From the NCBI RefSeq assembly GCF_902167145.1, contig NC_050104.1:101319849-101383848 (forward strand): a stretch of 64,000 bases of DNA, given 5' to 3'. The notes beneath the pieces are model-generated. The model had not been told where the DNA came from and made no database searches. It saw only the letters and a list, made by a program, of their open reading frames with translations. Both the position numbers and the translations under genes were made by a program. Shown one piece after another: positions 21,600-32,009 of this stretch; positions within the stretch are counted from its first letter, which is position 1; every line of letters starts with the position of its first letter. The DNA comes from Zea mays. Taxonomy: Eukaryota > Streptophyta > Magnoliopsida > Poales > Poaceae.

Positions 21600-21765
21600 C
21601 AGCCGAGGGTTCTAAAACTGAGCAAGAGAGGCCTAGAGTGGCAAGGTCGACCGAGTCGAGGGACTCCTACGCCTCCGGGATATGGATACCTCACTCGTCA
21701 CCTTCCGCACAGGGCAACTCACACTCGGTTAAGCGGTTCAGCTAGTCGACAGGCGAGTCCTAGTG
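21600..21765. repeat. Element C accessory-region direct repeat, third unit
   Basis: Diverged copy of the 20578-21066 unit, again with GAGGGACTCCTACGCCTCCG. Together the three units bracket the antisense ORF remnant. Confidence 0.8.
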
Positions 21766-21796
21766 CTCGAAATGAGGAAGAAACATGGTATTACAC

Positions 21797-22829
21797 TCAA
21801 ATACTCAGATGTTCAGGCCTCGACAGCCACAATGAACAAACACCGGTACTCAAGGTGCCATTACAAATGGAATTCCGGTTCCACCCCCGCGGGTATGAAC
21901 AACCTCCACATTGGAAGGCCTGCGGGACGACAAAACTCCGGGTGGCTCGCCGGTGACCGCTGCACCAATAGCGCGGCAAGGACCTCCGTCTCGGACGGCA
22001 AGACGGCAGCAGCGATGGCCCTAGGGTGAACGTTACCGCTGGAAGGCCCTCGTTCACGTCCCCTCGCGGGGGACAAGAACCAGCCATTAAAGCCAAAGAG
22101 TCGGAGGCCCGGAGCGCAGGTGGCACTGACAGTGTCGTCGACGGAGAAACCTTCTCCGGCTGCCACCACCTCATCACCGACGACAGCGGCCACCTGCCCA
22201 CTAGCACCACACCAGCGAGCGGCGGCCGCCCTAAAGCGCACCGGTAGGTCCTCACTCCCGTTCTCGCCACGAGAACGAGAACGGGACCGCCCCAGAACAC
22301 GAGTACCACCCTCGTGGCGTACGACGTGTTGTGCGACCCCCAGTGCAGCCGGCCACAGTCGCCCGGACGGAGGACGGAATGCTGCACCCTGGCCAGGCAG
22401 CAGCAGTTCGCCTTCCCCCGCATGGCTGGAGGACGCCTCCTCCGCAGAGCTGGAGGATGTCTTCCTCCCCCGGATGCCGAAGGAAGAAGCGGGTCGCCGG
22501 CCCATGCGGAGGCAGACCCCGGCTCGCCCCGCCCTCCTCCCCAGCTCGGGTGATGAAGATCCTTGAAGCTGAGGGTGGGGCAGAGGCCGCAGCTCGGCTT
22601 GCTTCTCCCCACCATCGAACTGGTGGTCACCATCCTAGGTGACAATTGGTGAGGGAATGCAGTCGGGCTGCCTGATGAAAATCCTTGAAGCCGAGCGATG
22701 GCTGAAGGGTGCCAACCCCCGCGAGGTCGTGCTCCTCCAACAGCAGCAAGACGAAGGCAACGTGGGTGCTCCCCATCCGAGGGCTCGGAAGGAGGAAGGG
22801 CACGATGCATGAGGGGAGTGCGAAGGCAT
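21797..22829 (-). other. Conserved antisense leader region of element C
   Basis: About 1 kb conserved with 29372-30254 of element B, again opposite to gag-pol. An ATG at 22829 (MPSHSPHASC...) corresponds to 29372 in B (MPSHSSHSSC...). After about 65 codons the two copies no longer share one open frame, although two other frames stay open in both. I therefore cannot say whether this is an exon or an untranslated leader of the antisense unit. No recognised domain. Confidence 0.4.
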
Positions 22830-22854
22830 GGATACCGCCCGGGGGATCGACCCC

Positions 22855-22862
22855 TTTTTAAA
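22855..22862 (-). promoter_or_regulatory. TATA-like box of the antisense unit in element C
   Basis: TTTAAAAA on the minus strand, 26 bases upstream of the ATG at 22829 and followed by the palindromic GGGGTCGATCCCCCGGG-like context that is also conserved in B (29339-29346). Position and conservation suggest an internal promoter for antisense transcription; no direct evidence. Confidence 0.4.
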
Positions 22863-22869
22863 GGCGGCT

Positions 22870-23700
22870 CTCCCCACTCGTGCCCTCAGGTGTCACGGAC
22901 AAAGTCTTCACCAGCGTGCTCCAGAGTCCTCCCCCTATGATAGGGGGGCTGGGTCCCACACGTCATGCAAGCTGACCCGAAACGGAAGAAGCCAAACCGT
23001 CGCACGCGGAACATGTAACCGCCCCGCGGTTACAAGCACTCCTCAATCCTCACCGAAACCAGCGGTCGAAAGGGCGGACCGCCATGCAGGCGGCATGCAA
23101 CCGCACCGTGGGGGCGCACCCCTTCGGCTTCGTCGCATCCAGCATGGAGGCCCAGGCCCACACGTCATGTAACCGGTGCGCCGGTTACTACGTGCAAGAA
23201 GCTGCACCGCCACTTGCGCCAATGCCGCACCTTCTCGACTGCGGAACCAGTGCCGCGACTCGAGGCAACCCTGCGCATGGCCCAACAGTTCCAACCGAGC
23301 ACATCGATCACGGGTCAGTCAGCCGCGGGAGGAGGCACGACGATTGATATGGCCAAAAGTGGACCGGCAGTAATGGCGGCAGCAGACGAGCGGAAGCAGC
23401 GGTCAAATCGCCTGCAAGCTCACGTCCCCTCCTGAAGCAGCAGGGGAGCCCTCTCCCACGGCGTGAAGACAACACGCCCATGTTCCGTTCCTCGAACGAC
23501 ACGCGCACGTGGCCACCCCGCGAACCGCCCGTCCATCGCATTAACTCCTCGGCAGGGCAAGCGACACCTCTGGCAGGCGAAGGCATCAGAGGAGTCAAAC
23601 CTCTGGTAGGGCAAGCGACACCTCTGGCAGGCGAAGGCATCACGAAAGGCATTAAGACCTCAGAGGAGTCAAACCACTCCTCCGAGGCCTCGGGGGTACA
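22870..23700. other. Element C region between antisense promoter and PPT
   Basis: GC-rich, with short degraded repeats including a duplicated segment with the core GCAAGCGACACCTCTGGCAG (at about 23558 and 23614). Parts match 28600-29300 of element B. Open frames exist on both strands but none is shared convincingly by B and C, so none is called. Confidence 0.4.
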
Positions 23701-23702
23701 CC

Positions 23703-23730
23703 CGGCGGGTGCGCTCGCGCGCACCCACCG
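23703..23730. other. Conserved 3' hairpin of element C
   Basis: CGGCGGGTGCGC (23703-23714) pairs with GCGCACCCACCG (23719-23730) around a 4-base loop, about 100 bases before the 3' LTR. The matching hairpin in B (27661-27690) keeps the pairing despite base changes. Confidence 0.7.
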
Positions 23731-23810
23731 AAACAAAGTGTGACCGAGAAAGGCCGGTCCCCTTGCAAAAAAGTGCGACAAAGCCTCCAAGCGAGTGCCA
23801 ACACTCCCTT

Positions 23811-23827
23811 GGAGGCTCGGGGGCTAC
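23811..23827 (+). other. Element C polypurine tract
   Basis: The purine-rich GGAGGCTCGGGGGCTAC abuts the 3' LTR and would prime plus-strand DNA synthesis. The same sequence in inverted orientation abuts the 3' LTR of B. Confidence 0.7.
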
Positions 23828-25226
23828 TGTCGGGTACCGTAATTAGGGGTACCCCCAACACTCCTAAACATGGCTGGTAACCACCATCAGCACAAGCTGC
23901 AGAGACTGATGGACACGATTCAAGTCAAGGCTTCGTCTACTCAAGGGACGCGGTCTCGCCTCACCCGAGCACAGCCTCGGGCGGGAACAGTAGTCCCAGA
24001 TGAATTCACGCCTCGCCCGAGGGCCTCCTCAAGCAATGGGCGCACCCTCGACTCGCCTGAAGCCTAGCTCGGGCAGGCTTCATAGTGAAGCAACCTTGGC
24101 CAAATCGCCTCACCAACCGACCGTATCGCAGGCGTATTTAATGCGAGGATCACCTGACATCTTATCCTGACACACGTGCCTCAGTCGGCAAGGTCGAAGT
24201 GACCGCAGTCACTTCGCCCTTCCACTGACTGACCTGACAGGAAAACAGCGCCGCTCGCCCCACTCTGACTGCTGTGCCACCCGCCAGGGTGAGGCTGACA
24301 ACAACTAAGTTCAGCCTCAGGCGCAACAGGAAGCTCCGCCTCGCCCGACCTTGGGCCTCGACCTCAGGAGGAGGTCTCCGCCTCGCCTGACCCCAGGGCT
24401 CGGCCCCCGCCTCGGCCTCAGAAGGTGGTCTCCGCCTCGCCCGACCCCAGGGCTCGGCCTCAACCTCGGCCTCGGAAGGTGGTCTCTGCCTCGCCCGACC
24501 CCAAGGCTCGGCCTCAACCTCGACCTCGGGAGGAATCGCGTCCTCGCCCGACCCCGGCCTCGGCCTCAGGAGGAGTCTCCGCCTCGCCCGACCTTGGGCT
24601 CGGACCGACCGCGCCACGAGGGATACATCATTACCCTACCCCTAGATAGCTCAGGCTACGGGGGAACAAGACCGGCGTCCCATCCAGGCTCGCCCCGGTA
24701 ACAAGTAATGATGGCTCCCCGCGTGCGTCCATGACGACGGTGGTTCTCAGTCCCCTACGGAAGCAAGGAGACGTCAACAAGGTCCCAGCAGCCCCGACAG
24801 CTATGCTTCTACAGGGCTCAAGCGCTCCTCCGACGGCCACGATACCGCGTACGCAGGACTCTAGCACCTCTCCGACAGCCACGTTGGCATGTACACAGCG
24901 CTCCGGCACCTCTCTGTCGGACACGTTAGCGCATAGCTACACCCCAATTGTACACCTGGACCCTCTCCTTGCATCTATAAAAGGGAGGTCCAGGGCCTTC
25001 ATGCGAGAGGGTCACGCGGGAGAACGGGCTGGCGGACCGGCTCGCACTCTCTCCCCCTCGCGAGCGCTTGTAACCCCTACTACGAGCGCATCCCCCCTGA
25101 CGCAGCATAACACGAGCCGCGTTTTCCCCCTTGTGTTCCATCTCGCGCCAACCCATCTGGGCTGGGACGCGCAGCGACAATTTTTACTCATCGGTCCAGG
25201 GACCCCCCGGGGTCGAAACGCCGACA
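23828..25226 (+). repeat. Element C 3' LTR (1399 bp)
   Basis: Same length as the 5' LTR, TGTCGGGTACC to AAACGCCGACA, with the TATA box at 24976-24984. Differences from the 5' copy are dominated by transitions at CG and CHG sites. Confidence 0.95.
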
Positions 25227-26221
25227 GTAAATAAGCACAAAAAATTTACATAAATTATAATAAGTAAATAAAATTATATGATTCATAAACCATAAGTTAA
25301 AATATATAATTCATAAACCATAAATAAAAAATACATAATTATAACACATAAGTAAAAATCCATAATTTTTGAAGAAAAATTATATAATTTATAAATATTT
25401 TTTACTTCAGACAGTTTAAAAATATGCATCTAGTGTGGAAAATTTGGACACCACTTAGGGTAAAACCCACTATGGTTGAGGGCATTGACTCTAAGAATAA
25501 AATAAGAGGAATACTCACCCATCATCTCTAAGATTTGAGAAAAGGGATTCCTCCACATGTAGTATCTTTGACGAAAGTAGGGTGGATGGTAGATGGACAG
25601 ATCATTGAAGTAGTCTTGCATTAGCTGGTTGTGCATGGGTGGCTTCTTGATCCCAGACAATATAGCTCTATTGTTGCGTCATTCGCCTTCCTCTTGTCGA
25701 AGACCCAGAGGCAAGTTGCACCATCAGATTCATCATTGTTTGATGTAGCATATCAAGTATCTCATCTTTGGTCATCTTAACGCTGTAGGCCGAGGAAGAT
25801 ATGGCGAGAGTTGTTTGGTGGAGCGAAAAGAGAGTGAGAGGAGCGAAATAGAAAGTGGTAGGCGCAAAATGGAGAGTAGGGTGCGCATGAAACCAAACGC
25901 CCCCTCTATTTATAGCCCGAATTGCAATCTTTTTTGAATTTTGGACTTCTAAACAGATAAAAAAATGTGGCAAGCTAACATGGCGCACGTGTATACCAAT
26001 CAGAATGTGTCATATAGCTTAAGTTAGCTGGTATCGTCCAATTCGGACCAGTACCAATCGAACCTTCTAATACAATAGTCAGTATTGATCAATCTGGCTC
26101 TAACGTGGTCGATATCGATCGAATCAATCGATCAAATTGATCAATATCGGAAATTGATCGATTGATATGTACCTCGGTGCTCCGACCATTGGAACCGGAC
26201 TTTAAAGTTCTTTAACAATCC
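25227..26221 (-). mobile_element. PIF/Harbinger-type copy 2, right part (internal-deletion derivative)
   Basis: Continues the block interrupted at 12552. Bases 25250-25465 match 8330-8560, then the match jumps at about 25458 to 10332 of copy 1 and runs to about 11070. The 1.8 kb that encode most of the transposase are therefore missing. The minus-strand piece 25430-25660 keeps an N-terminal transposase segment (DYFNDLSIYHPPYFRQRYYM) typical of Harbinger transposases. The segment 25990-26200 holds the ATCGAT/ACCGG-like subterminal motifs. Confidence 0.65.
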
Positions 26222-26223
26222 TA

Positions 26224-26270
26224 CTCCCTCCGGTACTAAAAAACAAGTTGTTTTAGACAAGGTTTGAGTT
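26224..26270. mobile_element. Stowaway-type MITE, left part (interrupted by element B)
   Basis: Starts CTCCCTCCGGTACT after the dinucleotide TA (26222-26223). The rest lies at 59573-59779, ending GCGGAGGGAG before TA (59780-59781). The joined length is 254 bp. CTCCCTCCG termini and TA target sites are the signature of Stowaway (Tc1/mariner) MITEs in grasses. The second copy at 61138-61392 is 255 bp. Confidence 0.9.
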
Positions 26271-27566
26271 TGTCGGCGTTTCGGACCCGCGAGGACCATC
26301 AACCGACCAGTAAATTTGTTGCTGCGTGTCCCTGCCCAGATGGGTTGATGCAAGATGGAACACAATAGGGAAATGAGGCTTATGTTATCTCGCACTGGGG
26401 TGCTCGTAGTAGGGGTTACAAGCGTCGCGAGGGAGCGAGGGCGAGAGTGAGAGAGAGGGAGAGAGTCCCTACGTGCGTCCGTCTCGTCTGCCCTGCCTAG
26501 ACGTGTGTTAACGTGAACGTCAACCCCCCGTCATCCCTCGTCAACCTCTGCCTTAGGAAGGCCCTGGACATCCCCTTTTATAGGCACAAGGAGATGCCCA
26601 GCTGTACAATGGGGTGTAGTTATGTGCTAACGTGGCTGGCGGAGAAGCGCCTTGAGCCCTGTACATGAGCTATCGTGGCCGTCGGAGAAGTGCCTTGAGC
26701 CTTGTAGAAGCACAGCTGTTGGTGCGGCATGGATCCTGCTGACGTTGTCTTGCTTCCGTAGGAGATTGAGAGCAATCCGACGTCATGGGCGCACGCGGGG
26801 AACCATCATTACCTGTTACCAGGGTAACCTTAGATGGGACATCGGCCTTGTTCCTTCATAGCCTGAGGCAGCTAGCTAGGAGTAGGGTAATGATGTATCC
26901 CCTGTAGCATAGTCGGTCCAAGGCTGAGGTCGGGCGAGGCGGAGACTTCTCTTGAGGCCGAAGCTTAGGCCGAGGCCTGGGGTCGGGCGAGGCGGAGACC
27001 TTCTCCCAAGGCCGAGGTTGAGCCCAAGGCCTGGGGTCGGGCGAGGCGGAGCTCCCTGTTGCGCCCAAGGCCAAACTCGTGGGAGATCGTGACTCAGTCC
27101 TACCCTGGTGGTTGGCACAGTAGCCGGAGCGGGGCGAACAGTGCTGTTTTCCTGTCAGATCGGTCAGTAAAGGGGCAAAGTGACTGCGGTCACTTCGACC
27201 TTGCCGACTAAGGCACGCGTGTCAGAATAAGGTGTCAGGTGATCCCCGCATTAAATGCACATGCGATATGGTCGGTTGGTAAGGCGATCCGGCCGGGGTC
27301 GCTGCACGACAAAGTCTGCCCAAGCTGGGCTTCAGGCGAGCCGAGGGTGTGCTCACTGCCTGAGGAGGCCCTCGGGCGAGGCGTGAATCCGCCTGGGACT
27401 ACTGTTCCCTCCCGAGGCCGAGGCTGGGCTCGGATGAGGTTGCGTCCCTTGGTAGATGAGGCCTTGACTTGAACCACGCTTTATCAGCTGTGTATGGTTT
27501 GTTCTGAAGATGTTTTCCAGCCGGATTAAGGAGCATTGGGGGTACCCCTAATTATGGTACCAGACA
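26271..27566 (-). repeat. Element B 3' LTR (1296 bp)
   Basis: TGTCGGCGTTTCGG to GGTACCAGACA, with a minus-strand TATA box (TATAAAAGG, 26574-26582). It has two to three units of the GC-rich AGGCCTGGGGTCGGGCGAGG repeat at 26920-27060, far fewer than element A. Confidence 0.93.
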
Positions 27567-27690
27567 GTAGCCCCTGAGCCTCGAAGTGAGTGCGGGCACT
27601 CACTTGGAGGTTTTGCTGGATTTTTGTAAGGGGACCAGCCCTTCTCGGTTATGTTTTGTTCCGGTGGGTGCGCGCGAGCGCACCCGCCGG
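27567..27690 (-). other. Element B polypurine tract and conserved 3' hairpin
   Basis: On the minus strand GAGGCTCAGGGGCTAC abuts the LTR. About 95 bases inside, CCGGTGGGTGCGC (27661-27673) pairs with GCGCACCCGCCGG (27678-27690) over 13 positions around GCGA, with one G-T type pair. Element C has the same structure at the same distance. Confidence 0.7.
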
Positions 27691-29338
27691 GTGTAGCCCC
27701 CGAGGCCTCGGAGGAGTGGTTTGATTCCTTTGAGGTCTTAATTCTTTTTCGCGATGCCTCGGTCGGCCTTGTTGTTCCCTCATGCGGCCTGGCCGTAGCC
27801 TGGGTGCGTGGTCAGGCTCCGAGTCTTCACACTGGTTTGTTGACGTGGTCAACGGTTCGGCTGTAGCCTGGTGCGAGAGCAGCCCCCGAGCCTCTGCACG
27901 GAGCGAGAGGACGATCAAGGACCGTCTCGACTTCTATTGTACGCCCCTTCATCGCCTTTCCGCAAGGAGGAAGGGGGGGGAAAGCGCCATGTTACCCTCG
28001 GAGGGCACCGAACATGGTGTTTCTAGTGAGTTGCTAGCGGGTGATCCGAGTGGACGCCCGAGCCCCGTTCGATAAGGGTCGGCTAGTGGCCCAGAGGTGC
28101 GCTCCAAAAGTACCTGCAGGTGATTTGCCAGACCCGGACCCATTCGATAGGGTCCGAGGGCTCGATGCCTCCCTCCGGTGGGATTCCGTTACAAATCGTT
28201 CCTGCTGGTCTCGGAAATGTCCTAGGGTACCTCGGGAGCGTAGCCCGAGCCTCGGCCATGTAACAGACGTACCCAGGGTCATCCCTGACTCTGCGTGCTC
28301 TAGGGAGGCTGTCGAACCCTTTCGAGGGGCCAGCCTTCGAACCCCTGATCAGTAAAGGGCTCGGAGCCCGAGTGCTCTGGGGCGGTTGCCGAACCTCGGA
28401 GGGCGCAACCTTCGAACCCCTGATCAGTAGGAGGGCTCGGGGCCCGTTTCCTTCGCTGGGAAGGATCCTTTTTCGAAATACCCCCTTTCCCGGTCCCTGT
28501 GGCAAGAGAGAGAGAGAGAGGGAAATAAAAAGGACATGAATTTAAATAAGATGGCATACCTTTTTTTTGACGCGGTCATCATGACGGAGGCGAAACGGCG
28601 CTCGCTTCTCCTGCTGGAGGTGTCGCTTGCCCTGCTAAGGAGTTAATGCGACGGGACGGACGATTCGCGGGGCGTCTGTTGCGCGTGCGCGAGCCGTTCG
28701 AGGAACGGAACATGGGCGCGTCGTCTTTACTCCATGGGAGAGGGCTCCCCTGCTGTTTCAGGAGAGGGTGCGAGCCTATAGATGATTGGACCGCTGCTTC
28801 TGCCCGTCTGCCGCTGCAATTACTGCCGGCCCGCCTCTGGTCATATCAACCGTTGTGCCTATCCCACGGCTGACTGACCCGTGATCGTTGCACTCAATTG
28901 GCACTGTTGGGTCACGCGCAGGGCTGCCTCGAGTCGCGGCACTGGTTCTGCAGTCGAGAAGATGCGGCATTGGCGCGAGTGGCGGTGCGGTTTCCTTGCA
29001 CACAGTAACCGTTGCGCCGGTTACATGACATGTGGGCCCGGGCCTCCATGCTGGACCGCTGAATGCGACGATGCTGAAAGGGTGCACAACTGTGGTGCAG
29101 TTGCATGCTTTCTGCGTGGTGGTCCGCCCTTTCGACCGCTGGTTTCGGCGAGGATAGGGGAATGCTTATAACCGCGGGGCGGTTACAGGCTTCGTGTGCG
29201 GCGATTTGGATTCTTCTGTTTCGGGTTAGCTCGCATGACGTGTGGGACCCAGCCCCCGCGTCAGAGGGTGAGAACCCTGGAGCGCATTGGTGGAGACTTT
29301 GCCCGTGACGCTTGGGGGTGCGAGTGAGGAGATCTGCC
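27691..29338. other. Element B spacer between PPT and antisense promoter
   Basis: No convincing gene. It includes tandemly related pieces with TTCGAACCCCTGATCAGTA (28337 and 28411), a GA-repeat (28506-28522) and a segment (28600-29300) shared with element C at about 22880-23620. Open frames are not conserved between the copies. Confidence 0.4.
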
Positions 29339-29346
29339 TTTAAAAA
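29339..29346 (+). promoter_or_regulatory. TATA-like box of the antisense unit in element B
   Basis: TTTAAAAA, then GGGGTCGATCCCCC and an ATG at 29372. The same arrangement is present in element C on its own antisense strand. Candidate internal promoter. Confidence 0.4.
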
Positions 29347-29371
29347 GGGGTCGATCCCCCGGGCAATAGCC

Positions 29372-30254
29372 ATGCCTTCACACTCCTCGCATTCATCGTG
29401 CCCTTCCACCTTCCGAGCCCCCAGATGGGGTGCACCTGCGTTGCCTTCTTTTTGCTGCTGTTTGAGGAGCGCGACCCCGTGGGGGTTGGCGCTCTTCAGT
29501 CACCGCTCGGCTTCAAGGATTTTCATCATGCAGCCCGGCTGCAGTCCCTCACCAATGGTCATCCGTAGGGATGATCACCAGCCTTGTGGTGGGGAGAAGC
29601 AAGCCGGGCTGCGGCCTCCGCCCCGCCCTCAGCTTCAAGGATGTTCATCATCCGGGCTGGGGAGGAGGGCGCTCCGAGTTGGGGCCTGCCTCCGCGTGGG
29701 CCGGCGACCCGCTTCTTCCTCCAACATTCGGGGGAGAAGGGCATCCCCCAGCTCTACGGAGGAGGCGTCCTCCAGCCATGCGGGGGAAGGCGAACTGCTG
29801 CTGCCTGGCCAGGGTGCAGCTGTTCGTCCTCCATCCGGGCGATGGTCGTGCCGTGCGCAGGTGGCTGCTGTCGTCGGTGCTGAAGTGGTGGTCACCGCTA
29901 GTGAGGCTTCCCACCGCAGCGGTTGCCTCCGCCGACGAGACCGTCAGTGCCACCTGCGCTCGGGGCCTCCGGCTCTTTGGCTTTAATGGCTGGTTCTCGT
30001 CCCCCATGAGGGGACACGAACGAGGGCCTTTCAGCAATAGTGTTTGCCCTGAGGCCATCGCTGCTGCTGTCTTGCCGCCCGAGACGGAGGTCGTTGTCGC
30101 GCTGCTGGTGCAGTGGTCACCGGCGAGCCACCTGGAGTTGGTTATCCCGCAGGCCTTCTGGTGTGGAGGTTGTTCATTCCTGCAGGAATGGACCTGGAGT
30201 CCCGTTTGTATTGGTACCCTCTTGAGAGCGAGATGTAATAGCTTTAGGTACTAA
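29372..30254 (+). other. Conserved antisense leader region of element B
   Basis: Matches 21797-22829 of element C at the nucleotide level. Two frames are open over long stretches (29312-29986 and 29571-30254). Both contain the segment that reads MRGKANCCCLARVQ or SSHAGEGELLLPGQGA, but neither is clearly the coding one. It may be the first exon or the leader of the antisense transcript. Confidence 0.4.
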
Positions 30255-30408
30255 GACATCTGCCGTAGGTCGGGACAGCCGTCGAGGGCGCTGCCGACGT
30301 CTAAGTCTAGGTACCATTGTTACTCCAAGTACCTGTGTTTGTTCTTTGTGGCCGCTGAGGCCTGAACATTTGGGAATAAAGCCGGGCTTCTTTCCACTTG
30401 TTTCGAGC

Positions 30409-30661
30409 ATTAGGACTTGTTCGGTAGCAGAATCCCTTGTCCGAGCGTGAGTCACTTTTCGCGGAAGGTGATGAGTGAGGTATCTGTATCCTGGAGGCGT
30501 AGGAGTCCCTCGGCTCGGTTGTCCTTGCCGCTTACGTGTTCTCTCGTCGTTTTTGGGATTATGTTACCAATATAGTCGAAAAGCATGAAAGTCGTTTTGG
30601 CGGAAAACTTTTCCGAGGAAAGTTTGACGCAGAGGGGGCTTCCCCCTTTCTAGACCCGAGG
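30409..30661. repeat. Element B accessory direct repeat R1
   Basis: About 253 bp, from AGGACTTGTTCGGTAGCAGA to CTAGACCCGAGG. It is repeated at 31448-31645 and 31658-31910, and in element C. The copies flank the antisense coding exons. Confidence 0.85.
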
Positions 30662-31333
30662 CGACCGCTCGGGCCGGGACCCTTGCGGAGGGCCTGGCTG
30701 TTGTCGTCGGGTCTGCCCGGTCTGCCCGAGCCATGGCCTCACAGCAGCGTGCTCGGGCCGAGGGTATGTTTTGCCCGCTCTGTGACTTTGCTTTTGTCTC
30801 CATTCTTCTCCTTGTGTCTGAAGAATGTTGTCCTGTTGTCTGCAGGGTTTGAGACGGCTCTTAACGAGGCTGTCAAGAACTGCAAGGCGCTTGCCGAGGC
30901 GGCTGAGCAGAAGGAGGCCGATCGTGTGGCCATTTCTGAGGCCATCTCGGCTCTCTGCCAGGCCTTCGGCCTCGACAGCGTCCCCTCGGGTAGCTCCCCC
31001 CGGAGTCATATGCGGGCCTTGGGCGTCCATGTGCGTGGTAGACTCCACGGGGCGCTGCACCTCGGCGTTAGGCGGGCCTTCACCGTGCTCACTTCCCACT
31101 ACGACGTGGATCTGAAGCGGGTTAGCGAGGGATACTGCTTACCCGATGATGAGGAGGCTGCCTTAGCCGAGGTCCAGAGGCTTCACGCGGCTGCCGAGGA
31201 CTCGAGTGCGGCGCTGGCTTCCTCCTTTGAGGTGGAGATCCTTTCGCCCGTGTCGCCATCTGAGGTCGTGCCAGATCCTGCCGTGGGTGGAAACGACGCC
31301 GAGGGTGCCGCTCCTCCCCCTGCCGATGTCTGA
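30640..31333 (+). CDS. Antisense accessory gene of element B, two exons with an 82-bp intron
   Basis: Opposite to gag-pol. Exon 1 is open up to AGG at 30763 (reading ...MASQQRARAE plus one base). The intron is 30764-30845, GTATGT to TGCAG with a pyrimidine-rich 3' part. Exon 2 (30846-31333) completes a Gly codon and reads FETALNEAVKNCKALAEAAE, a Lys/Glu-rich helix. A globular part with FTVLTSHYDVDLKRVSEGY and LPDDEEAALAEVQ follows, then SSFEVEILSPVSP before TGA at 31331-31333. The TSHYD...GY..PDDEEA block recalls the plant 'putative gypsy type transposon' proteins often found antisense in Tat elements. The 5' limit is not established. Role unknown; a nuclear or Gag-associated coiled-coil protein is only a guess. 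Confidence 0.6.
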
Positions 31334-31447
31334 GCCTGCAAGAACAGTTTGCTTTGAAGTATGCGCATGTTTTTCGCGGCCGCCGTGGCCTAAACATTTT
31401 AACATCGGATTATAAAGCTGTGTTTTCCTTCCTCTCGTTTCGTGTGT

Positions 31448-31910
31448 TAGGACATGTTCGATAGCAGAATCGCTTATCCGGGCGTGAGTTACTTTTCGCG
31501 GAAGGTGATGAGTGAGGTATCCGTATCCCGGAGGCGTAGGAGTCCCTCAGCTCGGTCGGCCTTGCTGCTTACGTGTTCTCCCATCGTTTTTAGGATTCTG
31601 TTATCGATGCAATCGAAACGGCACGAAAGTCGTTCTGGCAGAAAAGTTTCCGAACGTTAGGACTTGTTCGGTAGCAGAATCGCTTATCCGAGCGTGAGTT
31701 ACTTTTCGCGGAATGTGACGAGTAAGGTATCCGTATCCCGGAGGCGTAGGAGTCCCTCGGCTCGGTCGGCCTTGTCGTTCAAGGTCTCTCTCGCTTATCT
31801 TTAGGATTCTGTTATCGACGTAGTCGAAAAGCGCGAAAGATGTTCTGGCAAAAGACTTTTCCGAGAAAAATTTTGACGCAAAGGGGGTTCCCCCCTTCTA
31901 GCCCCGAGGG
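31448..31910. repeat. Element B accessory direct repeats R2 and R3
   Basis: R2 (31448-31645, shortened) and R3 (31658-31910) lie head to tail. Both carry GGAGGCGTAGGAGTCCCTC and AGCAGAATCGCTTATCC, and R3 ends in TTCTAGCCCCGAGG next to the pol 3' end. With R1 they bracket the antisense gene. Confidence 0.85.
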
Positions 31911-32009
31911 AGGGTCGGGCTTTACCGAGGCAAGGCTGATCCTTCCTTGACGGTTAGACTTTATTTATGTATGTAAATAAAGTGAGGTACAAAAACGACT
32001 TGAAACATT

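Larger units (their letters stand above)
12553..25226 (+). mobile_element. Element C: complete Tat-lineage Ty3/gypsy retrotransposon (huck-like), 12.67 kb
   Basis: Two 1399-bp LTRs of equal length bound the order PBS, gag-PR, RT-RNase H-IN, accessory region, PPT on the plus strand. The flanks are GTAAT (12548-12552) and GTAAA (25227-25231), a TSD with one mismatch. In the first about 475 bases of the two LTRs I count about 20 substitutions, nearly all C/T or G/A transitions, plus one indel. That is roughly 4% divergence, or about 1.5 million years at the usual grass LTR rate of 1.3e-8 per site per year. Several nonsense codons and at least one frameshift make it non-autonomous now. It sits within PIF-type copy 2. 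Confidence 0.95.

Noticed and set aside
21797..22810. 337-codon frame proposed as an antisense protein in C
   Set aside because: Element B does not keep the same frame throughout; kept only as a conserved leader region, not as a CDS.
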